64,000 bases of DNA. Origin: Myotis daubentonii (lineage: Eukaryota; Chordata; Mammalia; Chiroptera; Vespertilionidae). The stretch covers positions 39,393,167-39,457,166 of the forward strand of contig NC_081850.1 of the NCBI RefSeq assembly GCF_963259705.1, given 5' to 3'. A model generated the notes under the pieces. The model did not search any database and was not told the DNA's origin. It saw only the letters and a program-made list of their open reading frames with translations. Below, piece after piece: positions 1-10,480 of this stretch (the stretch's first letter is position 1; each line of letters begins with the position of its first letter). The translations under genes were made by a program, and so were the position numbers.

Positions 1-228
1 TCCTGATCTGACTATGGTGGAAACAAAGAAAGGGATGAAAGTTAAGTTCAGGAAGCAATTCTTACTCACTAAAGAATTCATTGTTTTCTGTTACTGGAGA
101 TTGTAAAGGTTTCCTATTTAAATCCCTTGCACATAAGTGCTTTCAACTTCTGGTGCACTCAGGTTTTGGGAATCCAACAGCACTTATTTATATGCTAATT
201 TGTTACAGAGCTGTTGGCTTTCTCAATC
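1..228. other. Unique AT-rich DNA
   Basis: No coding signature or recognised repeat is visible before the L1 sequence begins at about 229. Confidence 0.5.
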
Positions 229-411
229 CCAATATCCCAAATTTATAAAGGACTTATAAAACTCAACACCAAAAAACAAAAGAGAAATCCAATTTAAAGA
301 ATAGGAAAAAAATCTGACTAGACACTTCTCCAAAGAGGACAAACAGCTGGCCAATAGCTATATGAAAACCTTCTCAACAGCACTATCAACAGAGAAATGC
401 AAATTAAAGCC

Positions 412-516
412 AGGGAGCGGGGGTGGGGGATAGGAACAGTGCGGAGGAGGTTAATAGATGGGAAGGGAGGACATCTATAATACTTTTAACAATACAGATA
501 AATTAAAAACAAAAAC
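412..516 (+). mobile_element. Nested, severely 5'-truncated L1 3' UTR
   Basis: About 100 bp of G-rich L1 3' UTR is followed by GGACATCTATAATACTTTTA, an A-rich tail, and resumption of the host L1. The junctions are flanked by AAATTAAA-like sequence on both sides, consistent with a target-site duplication. It is an L1 tail inserted into an older L1. Confidence 0.65.
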
Positions 517-521
517 CCACA

Positions 522-707
522 ATGAGATATCACCTCACGGTGTTCAGAATGTCTGTAATCAATAAATCAAAAAACAAGTGTTGGCGAGGATGTGGAGAAA
601 AGGGAATCCTGGTGCACTGTTGGTTGGAATGCAGATTGGGGCAGCTACTGTGGAAAGAAGTATGCAAAAAATGGAACTGCTTTATGACCCAGCAATTCCA
701 CTTCTGA
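522..707 (+). pseudogene. L1 ORF2 C-terminal remnant
   Basis: The frame gives [15 protein letters not shown] followed by LLWKEV. This matches the cysteine-rich C-terminal part of L1 ORF2 protein ([16 protein letters not shown]), downstream of the reverse transcriptase domain. Upstream ORF2 is missing and the frame breaks soon after, so nothing functional can be made. The apparent start codon is only an internal methionine. Confidence 0.7.
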
Positions 708-1312
708 ACCACTAATTCAAAGGAATATATGCACCCCTATGTTCATTGCAGCATTATTTACAATAGCCAAGATTTGGAAGCAGCCTAAATGCCCAGAAAT
801 AGATGAGTGGTAAGAAAGCTGTAGTACATTTACACATTGAAATACTATTTGGCTATAAAAAAAAAAAGGGAAATCTTACCTTTTACGACTGATGGATGGA
901 CTTGGCGAGTATTATGCTAAGTGAAATGAGCCAGTCAGAGAAAGACAAGTACCATATGATTTCACTTATATGTGGAATCTAATTAACAAAATAAACAAAC
1001 AAACAAAAGAGAAACAGACTCATAGGTAGTAGAGAACAGACTAACAGCTCTTAGAGGGGAAGGGTGTTGGAGGCCTGGGTGAAAAAAGTAAAGGGACTAA
1101 ACAAATTAAAAAAAACACTCATAGACACAGACAACAGTATGGTGATTAACAGAGGAAAAAGAGGTTGAGGGGAGGTAGAAGAGGCTAAAGGGGAACAAAT
1201 GATGATGGATGGAGACTTGACTTGGAGCGGTGAACACACAGTTTCATATACAAATGATGTATTATAGAATTTTACAACTGAAACCTACATAATTTTATTA
1301 ACCAATGTCACC

Positions 1313-1862
1313 ATACCAAGACACATCACAATTAAAATGCCAACAGTTAAAGACAAGGAGATAATCTTAAAAGCAGCAAGAGAAAAGCAGTTAGTTACCT
1401 ACAAGGGAGTACTCATAAGACTATCAGCTGATTTCTCAACAGAAACTTTGCAGGCCAGAAGGGAATGGTAAGAAATATTCAAAGCAATGAATAGCAAGGA
1501 CCTACAACCAAGAGTACTCTACCCAGCAAAGCTATCATTTAGAAATGAAGATCAGATAAACAGTTTCACAGACAAGAAAAAGCTAAAGGAGTACATCCCC
1601 ACCAAACCAGCATAAAATGTTGAAGGGTATTCTTTAAGAAGAGGAGGAAGAGGTGGAGGAGAAAAAGATGATAAAAATATGAACAATAAAATGGCAATAA
1701 ATAGATATCTATCAACAATTTAATCTAAAAAGAAAAATAAATGAACAAGAATCTAATGAACAAAATAAACTGATGAATAAAATAGAATCAGAGGCATGGA
1801 AACATGGAACAGACTGATGAATTTCAGAGGGAAGAAGGGTGTGGGATGTGAAGAGATTAACC
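1313..1862 (+). mobile_element. HAL1 (half-L1) element, body
   Basis: The run AAGACACATCACAATTAAAA, then AAAGCAGCAAGAGAAAAGCA, CTTTGCAGGCCAGAAGGGAA and CTACCCAGCAAAGCTATCAT is the tail region of HAL1, an L1 relative with ORF1 only. It is followed by a GA-rich stretch and the bat-type segment with ATGGAACAGACTGATGAATT. No intact reading frame remains. The 3' UTR continues downstream in rearranged form. Confidence 0.7.
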
Positions 1863-1979
1863 AAAGCTTTATTGTTGAGAGTATTACAGATGCCCCTCTT
1901 TCCCCCCTTCCCTTTACCCTCCTCAACCCTGTTCCCACCCTGCCCCAGGCCTTCACCACCCTATCATCTGTTTCCATAG
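1863..1979 (-). repeat. Inverted L1/HAL1 3' UTR, left palindrome arm
   Basis: This is the reverse complement of the bat L1 3' UTR: TTTATTGTTGAGAGTATTAC at the left and GGCCTTCACCACCCTAT near the right. It pairs with the direct copy at 2125-2231, both ending in AAGCTTT. No poly-T precedes it, so it does not look like an ordinary minus-strand insertion. Confidence 0.8.
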
Positions 1980-2124
1980 GTAATACATATGTATATACAT
2001 ACATATAATACATATATACATGTGTATATACATACATGTGTATATACATACATGTATATGTGTGCATTGCGATGTATGCATATATACACATGTATATACA
2101 TACATGTATACAAATGTGTATTAC
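1980..2124. repeat. TATACA/CATGTATA microsatellite
   Basis: Alternating ATACATAC, TGTATATACATA and related units fill the space between the inverted 3' UTR arms. Bat L1 3' ends normally have a short TATGCATATATGCATA stretch here, so this is probably an expansion of an internal element sequence. It supplies the loop of a potential large hairpin. Confidence 0.85.
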
Positions 2125-2268
2125 TATGGACACAGACAATAGGGTGGTGAAGGCCTGGGGTGGGAACCACGTTGAGGGGGGTAATGGTGGGGAAAGAGGG
2201 GCATCTGTAACACTCTCAACAATAAAGCTTTAAAAAAATAAAAATAATTTTTTTTTAAAAAAAATGAG
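2125..2268 (+). mobile_element. L1/HAL1 3' UTR and A-rich tail, right palindrome arm
   Basis: It starts TATGGACACAGACAATAGGG, contains GGTGGTGAAGGCCTGGGG, and ends CTCTCAACAATAAAGCTTT followed by an A/T-rich tail. This is the normal end of the HAL1 that starts at 1313, with AATAAA serving as its polyadenylation signal. Confidence 0.85.
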
Positions 2269-3028
2269 ATATTCAACTTCATGCCTTGCTGAACCCACTC
2301 TAATCTAAGACAGCCTGTACACAGCCAGGAGAACAAATCATGGTCCAATGGACTCAGGGACTGCTGCTGACTACCACGCATGATGCCCTACCGAGATAAT
2401 ATGTGCACTAGAGACTGTCTGCAGCTGTGTGCTAATGTGTGGACCAAGGATCACTACTCCCAAATCATCTAGGGTGTATGCTCAAAGTGATGATTGCCCA
2501 GCAGGGCCTCTATGTTCCATTCTATGTGAATAACAATGATGGGGTAGGGCTGCCTGGGATACCTGTGTTCCAGCAACTACTCTCAGACACAGTAATGAGA
2601 TCTCATGAGAGTGAAGCCAAGAACTATGCATTTCTAAAGGTATCAAATGGTTCTTTTGTATTTTGAAGCTGAGAACCTCTAGCATAGAAAAACTTACTTG
2701 TATGTAGACAAAGGAGATTTTCTTAAGCATATCCAACATTTAAGAACTGAAAGTATTCATTCCTGTGGCATACCATAAACCAATCTACCAGACCCGAGAA
2801 GATAGCGATCACCATGGCAGCACTGTAGAAGCTCCCAGCACTGCCGCGCTTTGATTTTCTTTGCAAATCCAGGATAATAATGCCTACTTTATGGGTAGTT
2901 GAGGATTTAATGAAATAATGCCCCTTAGACTGGTTCAGTAAATTCTGACAGATAGAAAAGTATGCAGCTCTATAAAAGAATAAGTTAGTTGCATATGTAC
3001 TCATATAAAAAGTTTTCCAAGGTATTTT
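2269..3028. other. No recognised feature
   Basis: Unique-looking sequence. A short open frame at 2439-2666 (75 codons) shows no family motif, lacks codon-bias support and is probably chance. Confidence 0.4.
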
Positions 3029-3070
3029 GGACACAGACAATAGGGTGGTGAAGGCCTGGGGCAGGGTGAG
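3029..3070 (+). mobile_element. Short L1 3' UTR fragment
   Basis: GGACACAGACAATAGGGTGG followed by TGAAGGCCTGGGGCAGGGTG is the core of the bat L1/HAL1 3' UTR. It lacks the usual 3' end and A tail. It closely resembles the same block at 2128-2160, so it may be a small templated copy of it. Confidence 0.6.
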
Positions 3071-4379
3071 AAAAACAGAGTCTACAGCAGTATATATATA
3101 GTACCTTATATACTACTTTTTATGTAAAAAATCCAGGGAAATAAGAATAGGTATTCGCATTTATATGTAAGTACATAAAGAAAGTAATAAAAAATGGTTT
3201 ATAAAGGGGTCACATGATGGGGAGAAATAGGTATGTAAGGACAGAAGGACCGTTGTATCAAAATTACATTTTTAAGAAAGGTAGACTCTTTCCCTAACAT
3301 AAATTTATTCTAAGCAAAGAACAGTGGATTTAAAGCCACCTGTCTAGTAAGTGAATATGTCATATCTTCTGTTTCATTTAGATTTTAATCAGTGTTGACC
3401 ATGAAATTACATATCACTCTAACAGTTGCCCAAATCAACTTGCAGATGAAGGGGAACATATCTGTATGAAGTGTTATTAAAACGTATCAATAATTTGCTC
3501 CTGAAATGGGATTGGGAAATGTCCCTGATCAGCAGAAAACAAAATAGGAGAAGTGTGTAAGCTACTGGTGATCTTGTTTGTGCAGTGAGATTTCTGCACG
3601 GGTTGTGATGCACTTTGTCCACTTTATCAGGCCATGAATGATGCATGGTGCTACAAGAAGTTCAGCTATATAGCTTTCCACTGATGACTGGAACCTCTGT
3701 TAGAAAGCAAGGAAACATGCTTCACATTGCTTTTAGCTTTGCACCAGCTTGTGGAACAAATCCACTGCAATTTCTGTGAGCTTTGTTCCCTAAATTCTCT
3801 TGGGCCACATTTCTTATCAGAGGCATTTTCCTTTTTAAAAATATCAAAAAAAAATCATAGCAAGGTATTTTAGAAGAGCAACATTTGCAAAACTCTGAGT
3901 TACTGGGTAATCACTGTCAACTGATATCCATACAAATAACAACATATTCACTATTTTTTTTTAATGATGAGGTTTAGAAAGGGACAGAGGATAATAATAG
4001 GCATCCAATTCTGAAATTGTCTTTTCAGTGCAGTCATTGACTTTTAAAATACAAATATAAATCTCTGCCTCTAGATAGAATACACAGGAATCTAATTTTT
4101 TTTCCTCACCACACATGCAGAACTCGATCCTGGAGAAGGGCTGAAGAGTTGCCCAACTCAGATATTGGGCTTGTAATATACAGACTTATCTATATGTCAA
4201 GACCATAACTGTTATTCTAAAAGATTTCTCTTTAGCTCTAAAATGGATATAATCCTATATTGGTGAGGCTCTAGAGAAAAAGTTGAATGGGCAAGGTGGG
4301 ACCTCATCATAGAGGACATTGGAATCTAGGCCAACTTCAACTGAAGAGACAGTGGGAGTGTTAGAGGGTCTTCAGTTTG
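3071..4379. other. No recognised feature
   Basis: AT-rich sequence with short A and T runs. I see no gene, RNA or clear repeat. Confidence 0.4.
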
Positions 4380-4740
4380 GGAGAACTGAGTCAGATATCA
4401 CTGATTGTGCCCCAGTATGTGTTTTCCTTTCTTTCCGTTAGCAGTAGAACCTCTATCCCTGGAGCCACTCGGTTAGAGGGTTCACTAGTTTTATTGTATG
4501 AGTTTGTTTGGGCCAATGAGATGTCAGTGACAGTAATATGTATCATTTCTGGGCCATCTCCTTGATCTGGCCCGCCTCTTCTCACTTCCTTGAAAAGATT
4601 CAATATTAAAAGTCATGTTTTGAGGATAGCAAAGGTGCTTGCTGGTCCTGACTATTGCATGTGAGAGAGAGAAAGTTCTTTCTTATTTGAGTCACTGTAT
4701 TTTGGGGTGTTTGGGTTACAAAAGCATAGCCTCTTCCTTA
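4380..4740 (+). mobile_element. Possible decayed MaLR (MLT1-like) LTR
   Basis: The right end, GTCACTGTATTTTGGGGTGT then GGGTTACAAAAGCATAGCC, resembles the terminal part of MLT1-type LTRs (a TTTGGGGT block, TTACA, CAGC-like end). Upstream GGGCCAATGAGATG also fits an LTR-like repeat. It is heavily diverged, so the family name is tentative. Confidence 0.35.
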
Positions 4741-4941
4741 AATAATAAAGATGGTTTGATTTAAGAAATTAGCTTAGCTGTGGTTAATCAAGAAAAGATA
4801 GGTTCACTGAGAGTATAGGATGAGAGGTTGTCACAAATTATAGCCACAGGACTAGAATCATGACAATGAAATGAATAGTATTAAACTACAGGAAATCTGC
4901 TCCTCAAAAATTTACATCAGGGGATTGTATAGATTGCTATA

Positions 4942-5347
4942 GATTCTGTAGGGCCCGGCTATAGGGTTAAGCTTCGGACTGACCTATTGGCAAAGCCACA
5001 AACAAGTCCCAGCTTAGAGGGCACAGTCCTGTTAGCATAATTAGGCTTGACCTTATGATGCTTCCTAGATCCTTCCTAGGTAGCTAATGGGTTGTGGGAG
5101 GTGCAGCAAGTGCTGCCAAAACAAGTGAAATTCACAAGAACATTGTAACTATGGTGACCACTACCTTGTTTACCTCTGGCTATAAAATAAAGGCTCAGCT
5201 TGCCTCTGGATCTCTCTCTGTGGCCTCAGCCAGGCACAGGAAGTTCCACCTGGACCCAGCTTATTCTCTTTGTCTGTCATTTCTTCATCCATCACCGCCC
5301 TCACTCAGGCTAGTGAACTCTTGGCTGAGCTGGCTCGGCACAGATTC
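4942..5347 (+). mobile_element. Solo retroviral LTR with target-site duplication
   Basis: A 396 bp block at 4947-5342 begins TGTAGGGCCCGG and ends CTCGGCACA, giving the TG...CA termini of an LTR. It is flanked by GATTC at 4942-4946 and GATTC at 5343-5347. A TATA box (TATAAAATA, 5181-5189) overlaps AATAAA (5186-5191), followed by a pyrimidine-rich downstream part typical of U5. No internal retroviral sequence lies on either side, so LTR-LTR recombination has removed the provirus. The 5 bp duplication is compatible with a gammaretrovirus-like source. Confidence 0.75.
5181..5191 (+). promoter_or_regulatory. LTR TATA box with overlapping AATAAA
   Basis: TATAAAATAAA lies in the middle of the solo LTR, where U3 meets R. 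In many compact LTRs the promoter and polyadenylation signals sit this close together. Activity today is unknown. Confidence 0.5.
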
Positions 5348-5434
5348 CTAATTAAGCATGACTGAATTAATACATTATAGCTATATTTTTATCCATAGAC
5401 TTTGGTAGAGCTAGTGAATAGGCTGTATCTATAA

Positions 5435-5640
5435 GAAAATAGGCTTTAGCACCCTATAGACTAGAGTTTGAGTCCAACTCTGTCACTCACTAAATGTAAG
5501 ATGTTGGGAGATTTACTTAAACTCCCCTTAACCTATAATGTACATGAGGATATTAATACCTGCTTATGGCATAAGAATGAGAGTTATAGTTTCTAGCAGA
5601 GAATATGGTCCATGCACTGGGAATGGACAGGTGTATTTAT
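5435..5640 (+). mobile_element. MIR SINE, sense, diverged
   Basis: AGAGTTTGAGTCCAACTCTG, TCACTCACTAAATGTAAG and ACTTAAACTCCCCTTAACCT follow the MIR order: tRNA-like head, core, then CTCAGTTTCC and GGATTAAA-like parts. Ancient and mutated. Confidence 0.5.
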
Positions 5641-6131
5641 CTCTCTTCTACTCCTTTTGAGGGACATCACAGACATCTTAGTGCCGGGAGAACAAGAAAG
5701 AAAGAGGTAAGAGAAAGAATAGGAAATAGAATTCTGATTTTTTTTAAGTCAAATTTCTTAACTAGGTAGGAATCCTAGTATTACCAGAGCTAGAACTGTA
5801 AGACATAATTTAAGAGAGAAACTAAATTGAAAATAATGTGACAAAACACATGTCCATCTGATTTTTTAAGTAAGGAAACCCAACCTTTCAGATCTAGTTC
5901 CTAGAATTTGTGGAATGCCTTCATTGATGACAACTTCTGCATTGCCTGAGATTTCTCTATTTATAATTATAGTTGGTAACTACCAGGACCACATTTTGCT
6001 TTCATGGTGGTCAGCAGTTAACTTTTTTTAAGTTAAAGCAGGTAAACTTATCATCATGTCTACAAAGCATTATATCTTATATTTGCCCATTTTTCTCACC
6101 TCCCTCTCCAGGCATGGCTGTCTGCCCAGCC
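5641..6131. other. No recognised feature
   Basis: Unique AT-rich DNA with nothing recognisable. Confidence 0.4.
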
Positions 6132-6390
6132 ATTCAATAGCTAATACTTGTTGAGGCCTTACCATGTGCCAGACTACCTCTGAAAGCACTTAACATGTAT
6201 GACGTCATTTAATCCCTACACTAACCCTAGGAAGCAGCTACCATTAATACCCCATTCTACAGAAGAAGGAAATGACAGATGGATCTAGCTGTTTGCTTGA
6301 AATCACACAGTTCTTGAGAGGCAGAGTTAAGATCTGGACCAGGCAGTCTCACTACAGAGCCTGTGCAGTTACACTGTCTCTTCAAGGACT
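6132..6390 (-). mobile_element. MIR SINE, antisense, near full length
   Basis: ACTTGTTGAGGCCTTACCAT, GTGCCAGACTACCTCTGAAA, TCATTTAATCCCTACACTAA, CCCATTCTACAGAAGAAGG and AAATCACACAGTTCTTGAG follow the reverse complement of MIR almost end to end. Its TGACGTCA box (6200-6207) is a consensus CRE half-palindrome pair, arising within the repeat. Confidence 0.8.
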
Positions 6391-6605
6391 CAAAATAATG
6401 TGCAAAAACTATAACAATACCCAGCATGATGCACAGAAACAAGAAAAAACTAAAACTATGAACAAAAGACTAGAAAGGGAAATTCAAGTAATAAAGATGA
6501 GGATGGGAAGGTTGGGGTGGAGAGTAGGTGAGATTTAGCATTTGAAAATATAGGCTTAATGCCAAGATCCTGATTCTAAGCCCAAAATGTGCCTCTGGCT
6601 TCCTG
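6391..6605. other. No recognised feature
   Basis: Purine-rich sequence with no gene or repeat call. Confidence 0.35.
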
Positions 6606-6665
6606 GAAATTGAGAGCAAAAAAAAAATAATAATAAAAAAGGAGGAGGAGGAGGAGAAAGAAAAG
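6606..6665. repeat. A-rich and GGA simple repeat
   Basis: A run of A with TAATAATA is followed by GGAGGAGGAGGAGGAG and GAAAGAAAAGG. A purine-only microsatellite of about 60 bp. Confidence 0.85.
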
Positions 6666-7767
6666 GATATGTGGCATGGTTCTCACTATAGGGTAAAACT
6701 ACTAGTTGTAAGGAGAAACATGCTGTATTTCCAGCCTCTCACTTACTTTCCCAATTCTAAGCTTGAAAAAACACAGAGATGTCATCAGTGATTAGCCCCT
6801 GACATGGTCTAATTGCTTTAATTTTGCTGCCCAAAGATGTAGCTTCTTCTAATGTCCTGTTCTAATATGTCCGTTGATATTTTCTTGAATGGGATTTTAA
6901 AGCAAACTGTAATGTGTTTCTCCATTCCACTCCCAGATTATTAGTGAACCATAAGCCAATTTGTTTGGAAAATCTTATTTCTTGTGTCCCATAATATTAA
7001 AGCAGAGAGCTTTGCTTTTCAAATTGGACACATATATGACAGGACCCCATGACACATGAATTAAATATTATTTAATTTTTAAAAACCCAGAAAAAGATTG
7101 ATGTGATAATGCTAAAAAGGGAATGCTGATGTTATAGTGATCCAAAGGCATTTATGATTATCTTAATTTTATTTCCCTAAGTAGCTATTAAAAAGCTGGA
7201 AAGTCACTAACCAAAGGAAAAAATATACTTCTATCATATAAATTTATTCTAAATTCAACATTCTTTGCTTGACCAGTTTTCTTCTCTGTAAAGATTAGAC
7301 CTTTTGACACTACTAATTTGGGGCTTGTAAATAATAATAATATTAATAATAATTTCAAGAGTTACCATTTGCTTCTTTTCTCCATCTGACTAAAAGGCAA
7401 GCGACATGATTACTGTTAACAATACAATTTATCACCCTGCAATTCATTCTCTTTTAGGAACTACTAGAAACAGGTAACATGTATACAGTTAGCTTTCACT
7501 TAAATTATTGTCCAAACATTGTGCAATCTTTTTCGGCATATGAGGCAAGCAGTCTGGACAGATATTTCTTGCAGGGTGTTTTACTCTGATTAGCATCTGA
7601 ACAAACCAGTTCCTAGGTAGAGGATACTTGTTTATTTCTGTTAATATATTTATTTTATGTTTTAAAGTAGAGAAGAGTATGTCTTTGGTCGCTTCACCAT
7701 CACATTGTGAGGAGGTGAGAGTGCTGGTATTTCTTGGCCCTGCTATATGTCACTGGTAAAGATTGAC
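6666..7767. other. AT-rich DNA with an AAT microsatellite
   Basis: The only clear structure is a short AAT/ATT run (about 7329-7352). No coding or RNA signature is visible. Confidence 0.4.
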
Positions 7768-7990
7768 CACAGGCTCCAGCATCAGATGGCCTATGTCTCT
7801 CCTCCTTGGCAAGTTACTTATCACCCTCCAACTTCAGTTACTTCATGTCTAAAATGATGATAATGATATTTCTATTTCACAGGATTAATGTAACAAGAGA
7901 TGACACCGATGGAGTGCTTAAAGTAGCACACAATCAGAGTAGAATAATACATAGTAGGTTCCCAATAATTATTATTGATGTCATTACTAC
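7768..7990 (+). mobile_element. MIR SINE, sense
   Basis: TGGCAAGTTACTTATCACCC, CAGTTACTTCATGTCTAAAA, TGATGATAATGATATTTCTA and CACAGGATTAATGTAACAAG follow MIR from its core to the GGATTAAATGAG part. The end, AATAATTATTATTGATGTCA, resembles the MIR 3' end. Confidence 0.65.
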
Positions 7991-10305
7991 TAATAAAAGT
8001 AGAGACCTGGTAAGTTGTGGGTAGAATTCAGCAGCACATCATTGTGGTTATGTAAGAATAACTGTTACCAAGAAAAGACTAACTTAAAATAGCCCTATTT
8101 AAAGCAAGAAAAACATTTCATTAGAAATAGTAGGGATAAAAGTTTGAATGAAACTTTATCCAAAAAAAAAAGGAATTGAATTACAAAAATGACTTTTACA
8201 TCTCAAAAAAAAAATGGAATTATGTACTGATCCTTAGAATTAGCACATTGTTTCTAAGAACAAATGGGTTCTACTATTTTTGTGTGTTTTTGGTGGATGA
8301 GAATGTAGCTAACTTTCCTAACAAAAAAGCATGATACTTTGTGGGGCCATTATTAAGATAGCCATTTTGTCAAAAATATCTAACAATTTTTGCAAAGGTT
8401 TCTCTCAATATTTTGGTATTTAAATAATTTACTTCTGAAGAACCTATCCTGTCTTCTACCTCAGATTTATTTTCTTTTTCAATTCTTGACTCCGCTAATT
8501 CAACAGATCATCATTTGTTTATGAGTTTGCAAATGATTCAAACTGTTCATCAACATTGCCTTCAATGAAATTCCATGTATTCAAGGATTTCCAATTTCCC
8601 TTTGAACTCAGTTTGCATTTTGCACTGCATTTTGATTAGTGTTTAAGCAGATAAGAAGTAAAGTGGAGAGGGCTGTTGGGAGTTAATTTGTGAAGTGGTT
8701 AGTTCATTTGTTAATATCTGTATGATATGGTCTTCTTTGCTTCCCTATTCAACTTTGCTTTCATAAAGATTTGGGCAATAAATGCTCAGAAAAAAACATA
8801 CTCCCCCTCCTATACGACTTGATAGATTTAATTTAATATACATATATTTTAATTTTGCAAGTCTAGTAGAACTTCCACATCATGAGTCAACTTCATAAAG
8901 TCATCTAATGAGTTGCTTATGGGTCATGAATAAACCACAAAATAGATATCTGGGCCATTTATTTAAATGCTGAAAAAACAAAATATTAAGTAATTTTTTT
9001 CTGCTTTGAGGAAGACTATAACTCTTTTGGCATAAGTTTTATAATAGGGCCTCTCAGAACACAAATATTATACATTATTTTTAACTGTGATCACGCCAAT
9101 GAAGAGACTTAAGAGGACATATTAACAAGCAACAAGATAAATTGTCCCTATAAATGAACACCAAACAGAACAAAGACGGAAATAATTGGTCATGGTTAAA
9201 GGAATCAAACCTAAGCTTCAATCCTTCATTTTGGTTTTTATCTTATTGTTTAATTGCGATATCACTTACATATAACCAAGTGCCAACTATACATTTATGT
9301 GAAGGAAATTATCAAAAAACCATAGATGATTAAAATGTGAGGGTGGGGAAAGAGACATCTAGCTCTGTGCTGGAGCTAATTACTCAATTTTCAGGAACCT
9401 TGCAAGCCAGAAGTTAAACTGCTGTCAGCTTATGAGTATTTACACCATGAAGTTAGCAAGCACTACCAGTTGAAGATTCTGTTGTTGTTTTTTCCAGAGT
9501 GGGTTATTAACCATTCACTAGTGAGTCACTGAATCTTATAATTAAAAACAATAGGCCAATTTGCTGCGGGATCAAGCAGCCATCCTTGGGAAGAGGAGAA
9601 AAGCTTTTATCTGCTCTCAGATTCCCAGACTGGGTGGAGAGTTCTCTGCTGCAGTCATCGGCGGAGAAAGGGAGGGCCACTACACACAAGGGAAATGCCT
9701 CTGGGAGTCACTGAAGATCACGGTTCTGCTGCTCTTCACACTCTCCACTGCTTAGCACAACGAACCACACATTCACTTTTCTCCATCTCAAAAACTGTTG
9801 ACAATACTAGCATCTCTCCGAATAGAAGAATCAAGGAGCAGAGGGGAGCCAAGTTGGGAGAGGAGGAAAGCTAGAGGGAGGTTATTATTCCCCTTCAACT
9901 GCATCCAAATCTCAAGACTTCAGCTCTGAAGAATCTCCCAGGGAGCTTTGAGAAGATATAAATGCTCGAACCCCTCCTGGAACCAGCGAATCATATCTGA
10001 GGAGGCACTAGGTGCAGTGCCATTGAGAATCACTTATCAGGACCACTGACTAGAGCAAAAGCGGAATATAAACTCAAAGACAGCAGGGACCTGCCTTGTT
10101 TATCAGCCTGTCCCCAGGAACAGTGGACTCAAACCCCACACTTTTCCAAAAAAAAGTAGAATTCACTTTTCTGAGCTGTAAACTAGCATCCCATACATTA
10201 CCAACACTTGGCCTAAACAAATGTTGCTTATACCATCAACAGGTTACATATAGTCTTCCTTCCTTTTCACCCAAAGCTATGTAGTCCAACCCTGTAGCAG
10301 TTGTT
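7991..10305. other. No recognised feature
   Basis: Over 2 kb of AT-rich unique sequence. Two stretches are more GC-balanced (about 9560-9760 and 9830-10130) but show no clear exon: open frames are 60-64 codons and no strong splice pair surrounds them. Confidence 0.4.
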
Positions 10306-10480
10306 AATCCTGGCTGTGTATGAAAATCACCTGGAAACTTTTGCATCTGGACAGGAAAATACAATTCCTTAGGCTCCACCCTCAACTTCCTATATCAAAT
10401 CTCCAGTACTGGTGCCAGGAATCTGCATTCCCAGAATTTCCAAGTGACTGAAGAACTTCTGGGCTGGAGAACGATTGATT
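10306..10480. mobile_element. MER5-type nonautonomous hAT-Charlie element
   Basis: GTGTATGAAAATCACCTGGA, TAGGCTCCACCCTCAACTTC, GGAATCTGCATTCCCAGAAT and TTCCAAGTGACTG follow the MER5A/B order (ATCACCTGG, GGCCCCACC, GAATTTGCATTTC, CAGGTGA). Old and lacking clear terminal repeats. Confidence 0.65.

Larger units (their letters stand above)
229..1312 (+). mobile_element. Old L1 LINE, ORF2 3' end plus 3' UTR (interrupted)
   Basis: Positions 229-411 and 517-1312 read as one 5'-truncated L1 in sense orientation. The first part matches the ORF2 stretch that normally reads CTTCTCCAAAGAGGAC, GGCCAATAG and ATGAAAA. The second part continues with ATGAGATATCACCTCAC and CATTGCAGCATTATTTACAA, then the 3' UTR with ATGATGTATTATAGAATT and ends at CCAATGTCACC. 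Divergence, stops and small indels show an old, dead copy, probably of an L1MA-like subfamily. A younger L1 tail at 412-516 splits it. Confidence 0.85.

Noticed and set aside
1753..2233. 128-, 70- and 65-codon frames rich in Tyr, Ile, His and Cys
   Set aside because: Translation of the TATACA microsatellite and inverted L1 3' UTR arms.
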